The notes below the pieces were generated by a model that was not told the origin of the DNA, searched no databases, and saw only the letters and a program-made list of their open reading frames with translations. A stretch of 35,538 nt of DNA from Geodermatophilus chilensis (lineage in GTDB: Bacteria > Actinomycetota > Actinomycetes > Mycobacteriales > Geodermatophilaceae). The DNA is taken from NCBI RefSeq assembly GCF_002802985.1, contig NZ_NVPT01000031.1, positions 1-35,538 on the forward strand, in the 5' to 3' direction. This document shows positions 25,492-33,193 of the stretch, in pieces (within the stretch, counting starts at the first letter, position 1; each line of letters begins with the position of its first letter). Both the position numbers and the translations under genes were made by a program.

Positions 25492-26113
25492 GCGCGCTCG
25501 CCGCCGGCTGGACCGACGGCTCCATCGGCTACCCCGTCCTCTTCGGCGGCGTGCTGCTCGGCTCGGTGGTGCCCGTCGTGCCCACCGGGGCGGTGGTCGG
25601 CGCGGGCGCGGCGTTCGCCGTGACCGCGCACGAGCTCGACCTCGTGCTCGTCGTACTGGTCGCCACGCTCGGCGCATGGGCCGGTGACCTCATCACCTTC
25701 GCCATCTGCCGGTTCGGCGGGCCGGCGGCGGTCCGCTGGGTCGCCCGCGGTCAGCACGCCGACCGGGTCGAGGAGATCCGTGAGCAGTTCCGGCGGCACG
25801 GCTGGCAGATCATCGTCATCGGCCGGCTGCTGCCCGCGGGCCGCATCCCGGTGCTCCTGGCCGCCGGCGCGCTGACCTACCCGTGGCGGCGGCTGCTGCC
25901 GGCGTCCCTGCTCGCCGCGTTCCTCTGGGCGGTCGCCTACGCCGCCCTCGGCGTGCTCAGCGGCGGGATCTTCGACTCCCCGCTGGTCGCCGTCCTGCTG
26001 GCCACCGTGCTGGTGCTGCTCGTCGGGGCGGTCCTGAACGCGGTCGGCTCGCACCGCCGGCGCACCCCCGACCCGGAGCCCGAGCCCGACCCTCGGCCTG
26101 CGGCCCGGCATGA
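25488..26113 (+). CDS. DedA/SNARE-associated family membrane protein, 3' end probably frameshifted
   Basis: The visible domain is about 200 residues with five hydrophobic segments. Family motifs are GAWAGDLITFAICRFGG and the conserved re-entrant segment VIGRLLPAGRIPVLLAAGAL (R-x3-P-x-G-R type). DedA proteins act as lipid-carrier or phospholipid scramblases; some recycle undecaprenyl phosphate. GTG 25488 overlaps the previous stop as GTGA. The frame has no stop after the last membrane segment and stays open to 28343, across the whole next gene in another frame. A -1 shift in the tail, for example at the C run 26065-26069, would end it at TGA 26111-26113, overlapping the next ATG as ATGA. That is the normal arrangement, so the end given here is the inferred one. 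Confidence 0.7.
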
Positions 26114-28257
26114 CCGCGCCCTCGGGGCGGGTCCTCCAGCGGGGCCGCACGCCGGCGCGCGTCGTCCTCACCTGGGCGGCCAGCACCGCCGCGCTCGTCG
26201 TCCTCGACCGCTGGCTCGGCGCCTTCGACATGCCGTCGTGGTGGCAGCCGCCGCTGATCGCGCTGCTGCTCGGCCTGCTCACCGGCGTCGTGTGGCCGCT
26301 GGTCATGCGGGTCGCGCTGCCGCTGGCCTTCTTCACCCTCGGCCTGGGCAGCTTCCTGCTGCTGGGCGCCGCGGTGCTCGGCCTGTCCTTCCTGGTGCCC
26401 GGCGTGGTCATCGCCGACCTGCGCACCGCGGTCGTCGTCGGCGTCGCCATGGCCGGGGTCTCCGGGCTGGTCAGCAGCGTGCTCGCCCTCGACGAGGACG
26501 AGCTCTTCTTCCGCCGCGCGCGTCGCCGGGCCCGGGGGACGGCGGAGGGCGAGCCGTGCCCGCCCGGCGTGCTGTTCCTGCAGATCGACGCGCTCTCGTA
26601 CGACACCGCCCGCCGCGCCGTCCGCGACGGGTCGATGCCGAACCTGGCCGCCTGGCTGCGCGCGGGCAGCCACGTGCTGACCTCCTGGCACACCGACTGG
26701 AGCTCGCAGACCGGAGCCTCGGTCTGCGGCATCCTGCACGGCTCCAACGCCGACATCCCCGGTTTCCGCTGGTACGACAAGGAGCGCGACCGCATCGTCC
26801 GGGTGTCCTCGCCGACCGACGCCGCCGAGATCGAGCGGTCGCACTCCGACGGCCGCGGGCTGCTGGCCGGCGGCGGTGCCGGCCACGGCAACCTGTTCAC
26901 CGGCGACGCCGAGCACGTCAGCCTCACGATGAGCTCGCTGGCGCACGTCGTCCCCGCCGCCAGCCGGCGCGCGCGGCAGCGGCGCGAGCGGCCCGGCACG
27001 GGCTACTACGCCTACTTCGCCGACCCGGGCAACGCGCTGCGCACCATCGCGGTCTCCCTCGTCGACGTGTACCGCGAGCTGGTCGCCGCCGCCCGCGAGC
27101 GCCGGGACGACGTCCGGCCGCGGATCTCGCGCGGCGGCTTCTACCCGCTGGCCCGGCCGGGGACGACGGTCATCTCCCGCGACGTCGTCGTCTTCGCCCT
27201 GCTGGAGGACATGTTTGCCGGCCGGCCGGTCGCCTACGCGGACTTCCTCGGCTACGACGAGGCCGCCCACCACGGCGGGCTCGAGCGGGCCGACAGCCTG
27301 GCCGTGCTGCACAGCATCGACCAGCAGATCGGCCGGCTGCACCGCGCCGCCCAGCTCGCGCCGCGCGAGTACCACCTGGTCTGCCTCTCCGACCACGGCC
27401 AGACGCAGGGCGAGTCCTTCGCCACCCGGTTCGGGGAGACCGTCGAGCAGCTGGTCGGCCGGCTCTGCGGCGGGCGCGGCGAGCTGCCGGCCGGGCACCT
27501 CACCGGTCCGCGGGACAGCCGGCGGCTCACCGAGGGCTGGCAGGTCGGGGCGGCGCTGGCCGAGAGCGGCGGGCCGATCGCACGCCGGCTGCGCGAGCGG
27601 GTGGAGCGCGCCGAAGGGGTGCCGCACGCGCACGAGCTGCCCGCCGGCCGCGAGGGCCGGGTGCCCCGGGTGGCCCCGGGCGTGGTGGTCGCGGTCTCCG
27701 GCCACACCGCGATGGTCTCCTTCGCCGACATGCCCGGCCAGGTCTCGCTGGAGGAGATCGAGCGACACTGGCCCGCGCTGCTGCCCGGCCTGGTCGACCA
27801 CGACGGCGTCGGCTTCCTGCTCGTGCACTCCGAGGAGCACGGCCCGGTGGTGCTCGGCCGCGACGGGCTGCACCGCCTGGCGACCGGCGAGGTGGTCGGC
27901 GAGGACCCGCTGCTGCCCTACGGCCCGCACGCCGCCGGCCTGGTGGCCCGCGGCTCGACGTTCCCGCACTGCCCGGACGTCGTCGTCAACAGCCGCTACG
28001 ACCCGGGCACCGACGAGGCCTCGGCGTTCGAGCCGCACGTCGGCTCGCACGGCGGGCTCGGCGGACCGCAGCAGCACGCCTTCCTGCTGCACCCGCGCTC
28101 GTTCCGGGCGCCGGGCGAGGTCGTCGGCGCCGAGGCGCTGCACCGGGTGCTGCGCGGCTGGCTGACCGACCTCGGCCACCCCGAACCGACGGGGGACGGC
28201 GCTGCCGTCGGAGCACTCAGCGCGACGGCCCTGCGCTCCTCCGGCATCCGGGTGTGA
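26110..28257 (+). CDS. Holin-like membrane domain fused to an alkaline-phosphatase-superfamily enzyme
   Basis: The product has 715 residues. Residues about 20-125 hold four membrane helices of the phage-holin-4 type (VLTWAASTAALVVL; MRVALPLAFFTLGLGSFLLL; AVVVGVAMAGVSGLVSSVLA). The rest is an alkaline-phosphatase/type I phosphodiesterase domain: FLQIDALSYD (metal D160), SSQTGASVCG (nucleophile candidate T201), SMPNLAAWLRAGS, GYDEAAHHGG, CLSDHGQTQG (metal D and H) and PHVGSHGGLGG (last metal His). It may hydrolyse or transfer phosphate or phosphoglycerol groups of lipids or wall polymers. The outer or inner facing of the catalytic part is not certain. ATG 26110 lies in an ATGA context with the presumed DedA end. 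It probably works with the DedA protein on lipid-linked substrates. Confidence 0.85.
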   Translation: MTAPSGRVLQRGRTPARVVLTWAASTAALVVLDRWLGAFDMPSWWQPPLIALLLGLLTGVVWPLVMRVALPLAFFTLGLGSFLLLGAAVLGLSFLVPGVVIADLRTAVVVGVAMAGVSGLVSSVLALDEDELFFRRARRRARGTAEGEPCPPGVLFLQIDALSYDTARRAVRDGSMPNLAAWLRAGSHVLTSWHTDWSSQTGASVCGILHGSNADIPGFRWYDKERDRIVRVSSPTDAAEIERSHSDGRGLLAGGGAGHGNLFTGDAEHVSLTMSSLAHVVPAASRRARQRRERPGTGYYAYFADPGNALRTIAVSLVDVYRELVAAARERRDDVRPRISRGGFYPLARPGTTVISRDVVVFALLEDMFAGRPVAYADFLGYDEAAHHGGLERADSLAVLHSIDQQIGRLHRAAQLAPREYHLVCLSDHGQTQGESFATRFGETVEQLVGRLCGGRGELPAGHLTGPRDSRRLTEGWQVGAALAESGGPIARRLRERVERAEGVPHAHELPAGREGRVPRVAPGVVVAVSGHTAMVSFADMPGQVSLEEIERHWPALLPGLVDHDGVGFLLVHSEEHGPVVLGRDGLHRLATGEVVGEDPLLPYGPHAAGLVARGSTFPHCPDVVVNSRYDPGTDEASAFEPHVGSHGGLGGPQQHAFLLHPRSFRAPGEVVGAEALHRVLRGWLTDLGHPEPTGDGAAVGALSATALRSSGIRV

Positions 28258-28342
28258 CCTGCGGCAGCACACCCGGTGACGTCCTCGTGAACTCCGTCGT
28301 GCCCCGTGGCGCCGCGGTGATCACCTCGCCGAGAGTGGGCTG

Positions 28343-29317
28343 ATGCGACCCGACGCGCGCGCCTGGTTCGAGACCCGGACCACCGCGGCCCCCTCCCTCG
28401 ACGCGCTCGACCTCGAGGTCCTGCTCCGCGCCAAGCGCCGCGGGCAGCACCGGGTCAGCGTCGTCCTCCCGGCCCGGGACGAGGAGGCGACCGTCGGCGG
28501 GCTGGTCGCCGACCTGCACGAGCAGTGGGTCCAGCGGGCCCCGCTGGTCGACGAGCTGCTCGTCGTCGACTCCGACTCGATCGACGCCACCGCCGCGGTG
28601 GCCCGCGCCGCCGGGGCCGAGGTCGTCGCCGCCGCCGACGTGCTCCCCGGCCACGGCAGCCGCCCCGGCAAGGGCGAGGCGCTGTGGAAGGGGCTGGCCG
28701 CGACCACCGGCGACCTCGTGGTGTTCCTCGACGCCGACCTGCTCGGCGACGTCCGGCACTTCGTACCCGGACTGCTCGCCCCGCTGCTCACCGACCCGCA
28801 GGTCGACTACGTCAAGGGCTGCTACACCCGGCCGCTGGAACTGGGCGGGTCGTCGGTCCCGGCCGGCGGCGGACGGGTCACCGAGCTGACCGCGCGGCCG
28901 CTGCTCGACGCGCTGTGGCCGGAGCTCGCCGGGTTCGTGCAGCCACTGGGCGGCGAGTACGCCGGACGACGGTCGGCGCTGGAGCAGGTGCCGTTCGTGT
29001 CCGGCTACGGCGTCGAGGTGGGGCTGCTGGTCGACCTGCTGCGGCTCTCGGGGCTCGGCGGGCTCGCGCAGGTCGACCTGGGCGTGCGCCGGCACATCTC
29101 GCAGGGGCAGGAGGCGCTGGGCCGGATGGCCGGGCAGGTCGTGTCGACGGTGCTCACCCGGGCCGGGCGCGGGCACTCCGGCGGCCTGCTCACCCAGTTC
29201 CGGCACGACGGCACGGGGTTCGTGCCGCACAGCACCGCGGTCGCCGTCGACGAGCGGCCGCCGCTGGCGACGGTGGCCGAGTACCGGGCGCGGTTGGGCG
29301 ACGTCGTCGTCGGCTGA
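28343..29317 (+). CDS. Glucosyl-3-phosphoglycerate synthase-like protein, first copy (GT81)
   Basis: The product has 324 residues with the full GpgS layout: VSVVLPARDEEATVGGLV, VVDSDSIDATAAVARAAGA (D76, D78), HGSRPGKGEALWKGL, the metal motif FLDADLL (D130-A-D132), GGGRVTELTARPLL and PFVSGYGVEVGLLVDLL. GpgS joins UDP- or ADP-glucose to 3-phosphoglycerate, the first step towards glucosylglycerate. Compared with the second copy it departs from the usual sequence in places (LGGEYAGRRSALEQ, a TVAEYR tail instead of the VERPPM-R ending), so it may have another acceptor or donor. ATG 28343 lies 85 nt after the phosphatase stop. A GTGATCACCTCGC motif stands just upstream at 28317-28329. Confidence 0.8.
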   Translation: MRPDARAWFETRTTAAPSLDALDLEVLLRAKRRGQHRVSVVLPARDEEATVGGLVADLHEQWVQRAPLVDELLVVDSDSIDATAAVARAAGAEVVAAADVLPGHGSRPGKGEALWKGLAATTGDLVVFLDADLLGDVRHFVPGLLAPLLTDPQVDYVKGCYTRPLELGGSSVPAGGGRVTELTARPLLDALWPELAGFVQPLGGEYAGRRSALEQVPFVSGYGVEVGLLVDLLRLSGLGGLAQVDLGVRRHISQGQEALGRMAGQVVSTVLTRAGRGHSGGLLTQFRHDGTGFVPHSTAVAVDERPPLATVAEYRARLGDVVVG

Positions 29318-29411
29318 CACCGGACTCCCCCTGGACCTCGGCTCCTGCTCGCACACGAGAGCGGGGGCCGGGCTTCCGCGGGGGTACCCGTGCGCCGGCG
29401 GCGGAGGGCCC

Positions 29412-29450
29412 GCAGCGCCCGACTCTCCCCTCCGGACAGTCGGGCGCTGC
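29412..29450 (+). terminator. Perfect 13-bp hairpin after the first gpgS-like gene
   Basis: GCAGCGCCCGACT (29412-29424) and AGTCGGGCGCTGC (29438-29450) are exactly complementary with a 13-nt loop. The hairpin lies about 95 nt after the stop at 29317 and 160 nt before the second gpgS gene. It is very stable and probably ends or limits transcription between the two copies. There is no T tract. Confidence 0.6.
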
Positions 29451-29568
29451 CCACCATGCGGGGCAGGGGCTGAGCGGCCGGAGGGTCACCTCCCAGCGGG
29501 AGACCGGACGCGGACAGCGGCCCGCGACGAGCCCTTCTCGTGCATCCTGTCGCCCGACGGGGACCTCC

Positions 29569-29590
29569 GTGCCGACATCGACGTCGGCAC
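29569..29590 (+). promoter_or_regulatory. 8-bp inverted repeat in the leader of the second gpgS gene
   Basis: GTGCCGAC (29569-29576) and GTCGGCAC (29583-29590) flank a 6-nt spacer and end 19 nt before the start codon. The element could be an operator or a leader hairpin close to the ribosome site GGGGGGAG (29599-29606). Confidence 0.4.
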
Positions 29591-29609
29591 CCGGCCTGGG
29601 GGGAGACGC

Positions 29610-30572
29610 GTGCGACCTGACGTCCGCCGCTGGCTCCATCGCCGCACCTTCACCGCCGAGACGTGGCAGGCACCCGACCTGGTGAACGCCAAGGGCACCC
29701 GCGGCGTCACCGTGAGCGTCGTGCTCCCCGCCCTCGACGAGGAACGCACCGTGGGCGCCATCGTGGCCACGATCCGCGAGGCCCTGGTCGAACGCTGTCC
29801 GCTGGTCGACGAGGTGGTCGTCGTCGACAGCGGGTCCAGCGACCGGACGGCGGAGGTCGCGGCCGCCGCCGGCGCCCGCGTCGTCTCCGTCGACACGGTG
29901 CTCCCCCGCCACGGCAGCCGGCCGGGCAAGGGCGAGGCGCTGTGGAAGTCGCTGCACGCGACCACCGGCGAGCTGATCGTCTTCGTCGACTCCGACCTGG
30001 TCGACTTCGACCCGAGGTTCGTCGTCGGCCTGCTCGGCCCGCTGCTCACCGAGCCCAGCATCGGCTACGTCAAGGCGCTCTACGACCGGCCGCTGACCAC
30101 CACCGACGGGATCGTGCCCTCGGGCGGCGGCCGGGTCACCGAGCTGGTCGCCCGCCCGCTGCTCAACGCCTTCTGGCCCGAGCTGGCCGGCTTCGTCCAG
30201 CCGCTGTCCGGGGAGTACGCCGGCCGCCGGGAGCTGCTCGAGCAGGTGCCGTTCGTCTCCGGCTACGGCGTGGAGCTCGGCCTGCTCGTCGACCTGGTGG
30301 CCCTGGCCGGGCTCGACGCGCTGGCCCAGGTCGACCTCGGCACGCGACAGCACACCCACCAGGCCGACGCGGCACTCGGCCGGATGGCCGGGCAGATCCT
30401 GCAGACCGCGCTCGCCCGCTGGCAGTGCACGGGCCGGCCGGAGAGCGAGCTGCTGCAGTTCCTGCGCACCGGCGACGGCCTCGAGGGCGTCACCTGGGAC
30501 GTCGGGGTGGTCGAGCGCCCGCCCATGCGATCGGTCCGCGCCGCCGATCGCCGGGCCGGGGGCCGGTCGTGA
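29610..30572 (+). CDS. gpgS: Glucosyl-3-phosphoglycerate synthase, second copy (GT81)
   Basis: The product has 320 residues. It follows mycobacterial GpgS closely as I recall it: VVLPALDEERTVGAIV, VVDSGSSDRTAEVAAAAGA, HGSRPGKGEALWKSL, VFVDSDL (D127-S-D129), GGGRVTELVARPLLNAFWPE, LSGEYAGRRELLEQ, YGVELGLLVDL, and the ending VERPPMRSVRAADR. It should make glucosyl-3-phosphoglycerate, used for the solute glucosylglycerate or, in mycobacteria, for methylglucose lipopolysaccharide. GTG 29610 has a GGGGAG-type ribosome site. Its stop overlaps the GTG of the next glycosyltransferase (GTGA at 30569-30572), so the two are coupled. No GpgP phosphatase is seen in the window. It is a tandem paralog of the gene at 28343. 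Confidence 0.9.
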   Translation: MRPDVRRWLHRRTFTAETWQAPDLVNAKGTRGVTVSVVLPALDEERTVGAIVATIREALVERCPLVDEVVVVDSGSSDRTAEVAAAAGARVVSVDTVLPRHGSRPGKGEALWKSLHATTGELIVFVDSDLVDFDPRFVVGLLGPLLTEPSIGYVKALYDRPLTTTDGIVPSGGGRVTELVARPLLNAFWPELAGFVQPLSGEYAGRRELLEQVPFVSGYGVELGLLVDLVALAGLDALAQVDLGTRQHTHQADAALGRMAGQILQTALARWQCTGRPESELLQFLRTGDGLEGVTWDVGVVERPPMRSVRAADRRAGGRS

Positions 30573-31774
30573 AGATCCTGATGGACGCCGGCCCCTGGCT
30601 GCCGGTCCCGCCGCCCGGCTACGGCGGCCTGGAGAACGTCGTGGCCACGCTCACCACGGAGCTGCGGGCCCGGGGACACACCGTCGTCCTGGCCTCGGTC
30701 GGCGACTCGACGCTGCCGGTCGACGGCCTGGTCAGCGCCTTCCCCAGCGGCCGGTTCGAGCAGCTCGGCGGGCCGTACCCGCAGGTGGTCGGCACCGCGC
30801 ACGCGCACGAGCAGGTGGTGCTGGCGACCCTGGCCGAGCACGCGCTGGCCGGTGCGCCCTTCGACGTCGTGCACAGCCACGTCGAGGTGGTCGGCCCGGC
30901 GCTGCTGGTCGGCCTGGGGGACGCCGCCCCGCCGACGCTGGCCACGCTGCACTGGGACACCCGCCGCAACGCCGACTTCTGGGCCTCCTTCGACGGCGCG
31001 GGCCGGGTCTGGTTCGCCGGCGTCTCCGACACCCAGGTGGCCCAGGCGCCCGCGGCGCTGCGCGAGCAGGTGGTCGGCGTCGTCCCGCTGTCGGTGCCGG
31101 TCGACGGCCCACCCCCCGTGCCGCGGACGGACCGGTCCGACGCCGTCCTCGTGCTCGCCCGGCTGTGCGAGCCCAAGGGCATCGACACCGCGCTGCGCGC
31201 CTGCCGCGCGGCCGGGGTGCCGCTGGTGCTCGCCGGACCGGTGGGCGGGCTGCCCGACCGGGAGGCGCTGGAGCGGGCCCTGGCCACCCCCGGCCACCCG
31301 GCTCGCTCCCACCCCGACGTCGCGTGGTTCCTCGAGCACGTCGACCGGCACCTCGACGGCGGCTCCGCGCGGTGGATCGGCAGCGTCGGGGGTGCGGCGA
31401 AGGACGAGCTGCTGCGCACCTCCCGCGCGGTGCTGTTCCCCATCCGCTGGGAGGAGCCCGGCGGCACCGCCGTCTGCGAGGCCCTCGCCGCCGGGACGCC
31501 GGTGGTCGCCATGGCCCGCGGCTGCCTGCCCTCGCTGGTGGACGACGGGCGCACCGGCTTCCTCGCCACCGACGAGGCGGGCTTCACCGCGGCGCTGGGG
31601 CGGCTCGACGAGATCGACCCGGAGACCTGCGCCGCCGAGGCCCGCCGCCGCTTCGCCCCCGCCGTGATGGCCGACGGCTACGAGCGGCTCTACGCCGCGA
31701 CGCTGGCCCGCGCGCGCACCCGGTCGCGCACCCGGTCGCGCAGCGCTCTCCCGCGGCGGCTCCCTGTCGGCTGA
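30569..31774 (+). CDS. Family 4 glycosyltransferase coupled to gpgS
   Basis: The product has 401 residues with a GT-B fold. The N-terminus LPVPPPGYGGLENVVATLTT with ELRARGHTVVLAS is the acceptor domain entry of GT4 enzymes, DVVHSHVEVVGPALLVG follows, and the donor domain shows VLVLARLCEPKGIDTALRAC, then LLRTSRAVLFPIRWEEPGG and TAVCEALAAGTPVVAM (the E-x7-E region). The C-terminus ends in Arg/Ser-rich repeats (RTRSRTRSRSALPRR). GTG 30569 overlaps the gpgS stop, which suggests that both act in one pathway. It might add a second sugar to glucosylglycerate, as mannosylglucosylglycerate synthases do, but this is inferred from position only. The stop codon is part of the shared terminator arm. Confidence 0.85.
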   Translation: MKILMDAGPWLPVPPPGYGGLENVVATLTTELRARGHTVVLASVGDSTLPVDGLVSAFPSGRFEQLGGPYPQVVGTAHAHEQVVLATLAEHALAGAPFDVVHSHVEVVGPALLVGLGDAAPPTLATLHWDTRRNADFWASFDGAGRVWFAGVSDTQVAQAPAALREQVVGVVPLSVPVDGPPPVPRTDRSDAVLVLARLCEPKGIDTALRACRAAGVPLVLAGPVGGLPDREALERALATPGHPARSHPDVAWFLEHVDRHLDGGSARWIGSVGGAAKDELLRTSRAVLFPIRWEEPGGTAVCEALAAGTPVVAMARGCLPSLVDDGRTGFLATDEAGFTAALGRLDEIDPETCAAEARRRFAPAVMADGYERLYAATLARARTRSRTRSRSALPRRLPVG

Positions 31775-31805
31775 CGGTCGGCGATTTCCGCGGAAATGGC
31801 CGTCA
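31772..31805. terminator. Bidirectional terminator shared by two convergent genes
   Basis: TGACGG (31772-31777) pairs with CCGTCA (31800-31805), extended by three further pairs including wobbles, around the perfect palindrome ATTTCCGCGGAAAT (31784-31797). The left arm contains the TGA of the plus-strand glycosyltransferase and the right arm contains the TGA of the minus-strand oxidoreductase. Each orientation yields a stem followed by A/T-rich bases, as expected of a two-way terminator. Confidence 0.65.
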
Positions 31806-32774
31806 CGGCCGGACGGCCTCCCCGGTGCGCGCGGACCCCGCGATCGCCACCGCGACCCGGTGGGTGCGCAGCGCCTCGGCGTAGTCGACCAGCCCCTCCG
31901 CCGGCGCACCGCCGGCGAGCACGTCGACGAACGCCCGGTCGACCGCGGTACGCCCGTCGACCCGCGGCTCGCTGCGCCGGGCGCCGTCGGCGGTCGTGAC
32001 GGTCAGCGCGGTCTCGGTGAGCTCGACCGCCGCGCCGTCGCACACCACGTCGAGACCGGCGGCCAGCTTGCCGGGCAGCGAGCAGGCGGCGGTCACCGTG
32101 CCGACGGCGCCGGAGTCGAAGGTGAGCAGCGCGGCGGTCGCGTCGTCGACGTCCCGGCCCTCCGCGGTGGACGGCGCCGCGGTGGCGCGGACCTCGACCA
32201 CCTCGCCGGCCAGCAGCCGGGCCAGGTCCAGCACGTGGGTGAGCTGCTCGACCACCTGCCCGCCGGACCGCTCCCGCCGCGACCACCAGGCCGGTGGCGG
32301 CACCTTGTCCAGCCAGGTGGCGTCGACCAGCCGGGGCCGGTGCGCGGCGCAGACGGCGCGGGCGGCGGCCACCGTGTCCAGGTGCCGCCAGTGGTAGCCG
32401 GTGGCGGTGGGCAACCCGGCCCCGGCCACGGCGCGCGCCACCTCCTCGGCGACCGCGACGCCGGTGGCCAGCGGCTTCTCGACGAAGAAGGGGAGGCCGG
32501 CACGGACGGCGGCCAGCTCGAGCTCGCCGTGCGCGAAGGGCGGCACGCACAGCCAGACGCCGTCCAGCCGCTGGGCGAGCAGCCGGTCGACGTCGTCGAC
32601 CGCCAGCACGCCGAGCTCGGCGGCGAGCGCGTCGGCGGCACCGGGGACGGCGTCGGCGACGCCCACCAGCTCGACGTCGGGGAAGCCGGCCAGCGTCCGC
32701 GCGTGGCGGGCGCCGACACCACCGGCCCCGACGAGTCCGACGCGGACGGGGGTGCCGGTGCTCGGTTCGCCCAT
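31803..32774 (-). CDS. Gfo/Idh/MocA family NAD(P)-dependent oxidoreductase
   Basis: The product has 323 residues. The N-terminal Rossmann domain has VGLVGAGGVGARHARTL (G-x-G-x2-G) and VELVGVADAVP. Then comes the family signature FFVEKPLATG with the catalytic-type Lys in EKP, and TGYHWRHLDTV. The C-terminal domain carries GGQVVEQLTHVLDLARLLAGEV, where the second conserved catalytic residue of the family is usually Asp or His. Members oxidise or reduce sugars, inositols or their nucleotide derivatives. ATG 32774 is taken because it opens the Rossmann fold directly and AGGA lies about eight bases upstream. The frame open to 33137 is Arg/Pro-rich and unrelated. It converges on the gpgS-linked glycosyltransferase, so it is a separate unit. 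Confidence 0.87.
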   Translation of the reverse strand: MGEPSTGTPVRVGLVGAGGVGARHARTLAGFPDVELVGVADAVPGAADALAAELGVLAVDDVDRLLAQRLDGVWLCVPPFAHGELELAAVRAGLPFFVEKPLATGVAVAEEVARAVAGAGLPTATGYHWRHLDTVAAARAVCAAHRPRLVDATWLDKVPPPAWWSRRERSGGQVVEQLTHVLDLARLLAGEVVEVRATAAPSTAEGRDVDDATAALLTFDSGAVGTVTAACSLPGKLAAGLDVVCDGAAVELTETALTVTTADGARRSEPRVDGRTAVDRAFVDVLAGGAPAEGLVDYAEALRTHRVAVAIAGSARTGEAVRP

Positions 32775-32890
32775 GGCGGGGTCCTGCCCCGGCCGCGGAG
32801 CGCGCAACCGCAGGTCGGCCGCGGAACGGGCGTCCCCGACGACCGCACACGCCGCGCGACACGCCGACCTGAGGCACTCTGGGAGGGGTG

Positions 32891-33184
32891 ATGTCGTCGT
32901 CCGCACCGTCCCCGCCGGCCCCGCCGGGCGCGGGACCCACCGTCCGCGACCCGAGCCGTGGCTCCGTGCCGCGGCCGGTGCCCGACGACGACCCGGCCCG
33001 GCGGGCCGACGGCGACACGCCGATCCGCCGGCAGACCACGCTGGCCGGCCCGGCCGGCCACCCCGACGCGACCGCACCATCCATCCTGGTGGAGAGGCGG
33101 GGGCGAGCTGTGCTGGCCGACGGGTCCGAGCGCACAATGGCCGGTGAAGCGGGGCAGACCGTGTTATCTACGGAGCGGAGTTAA
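32891..33184 (+). CDS. Small Pro/Arg-rich hypothetical protein
   Basis: The frame encodes 97 residues from ATG 32891, preceded by GGGAGG at 32881-32886 with a 4-nt spacer, a decent ribosome site. The N-terminal half is Ser/Pro/Asp-rich and disordered (SSSAPSPPAPPGAG). The second half is more regular (SILVERRGRAVLADGSERTM). The stop is TAA at 33182-33184, 10 nt before the TetR gene, and it overlaps the regulator's proposed -10 box. No family is recognised. It may be a real short gene divergent from the oxidoreductase or a chance frame. Confidence 0.4.
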   Translation: MSSSAPSPPAPPGAGPTVRDPSRGSVPRPVPDDDPARRADGDTPIRRQTTLAGPAGHPDATAPSILVERRGRAVLADGSERTMAGEAGQTVLSTERS

Positions 33185-33187
33185 CCT
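33182..33187 (+). promoter_or_regulatory. -10 box for a leaderless tetR transcript
   Basis: TAACCT is followed by exactly six bases and the GTG at 33194, the same geometry as before the MBL-fold gene. No ribosome site is seen for this GTG, which agrees with a leaderless mRNA. Confidence 0.4.
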
Positions 33188-33193
33188 GGCACC

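Noticed and set aside
25957-28272. Long minus-strand open frame opposite the phosphatase
   Set aside because: It is antisense to a protein with clear motifs and has low-complexity composition.
24168-28343. Plus-strand open frame of 1391 codons across several genes
   Set aside because: Only the part 25488-about 26110 codes (DedA). The rest is Arg/Ala-rich shadow translation of genes in other frames, which is common at this GC content.
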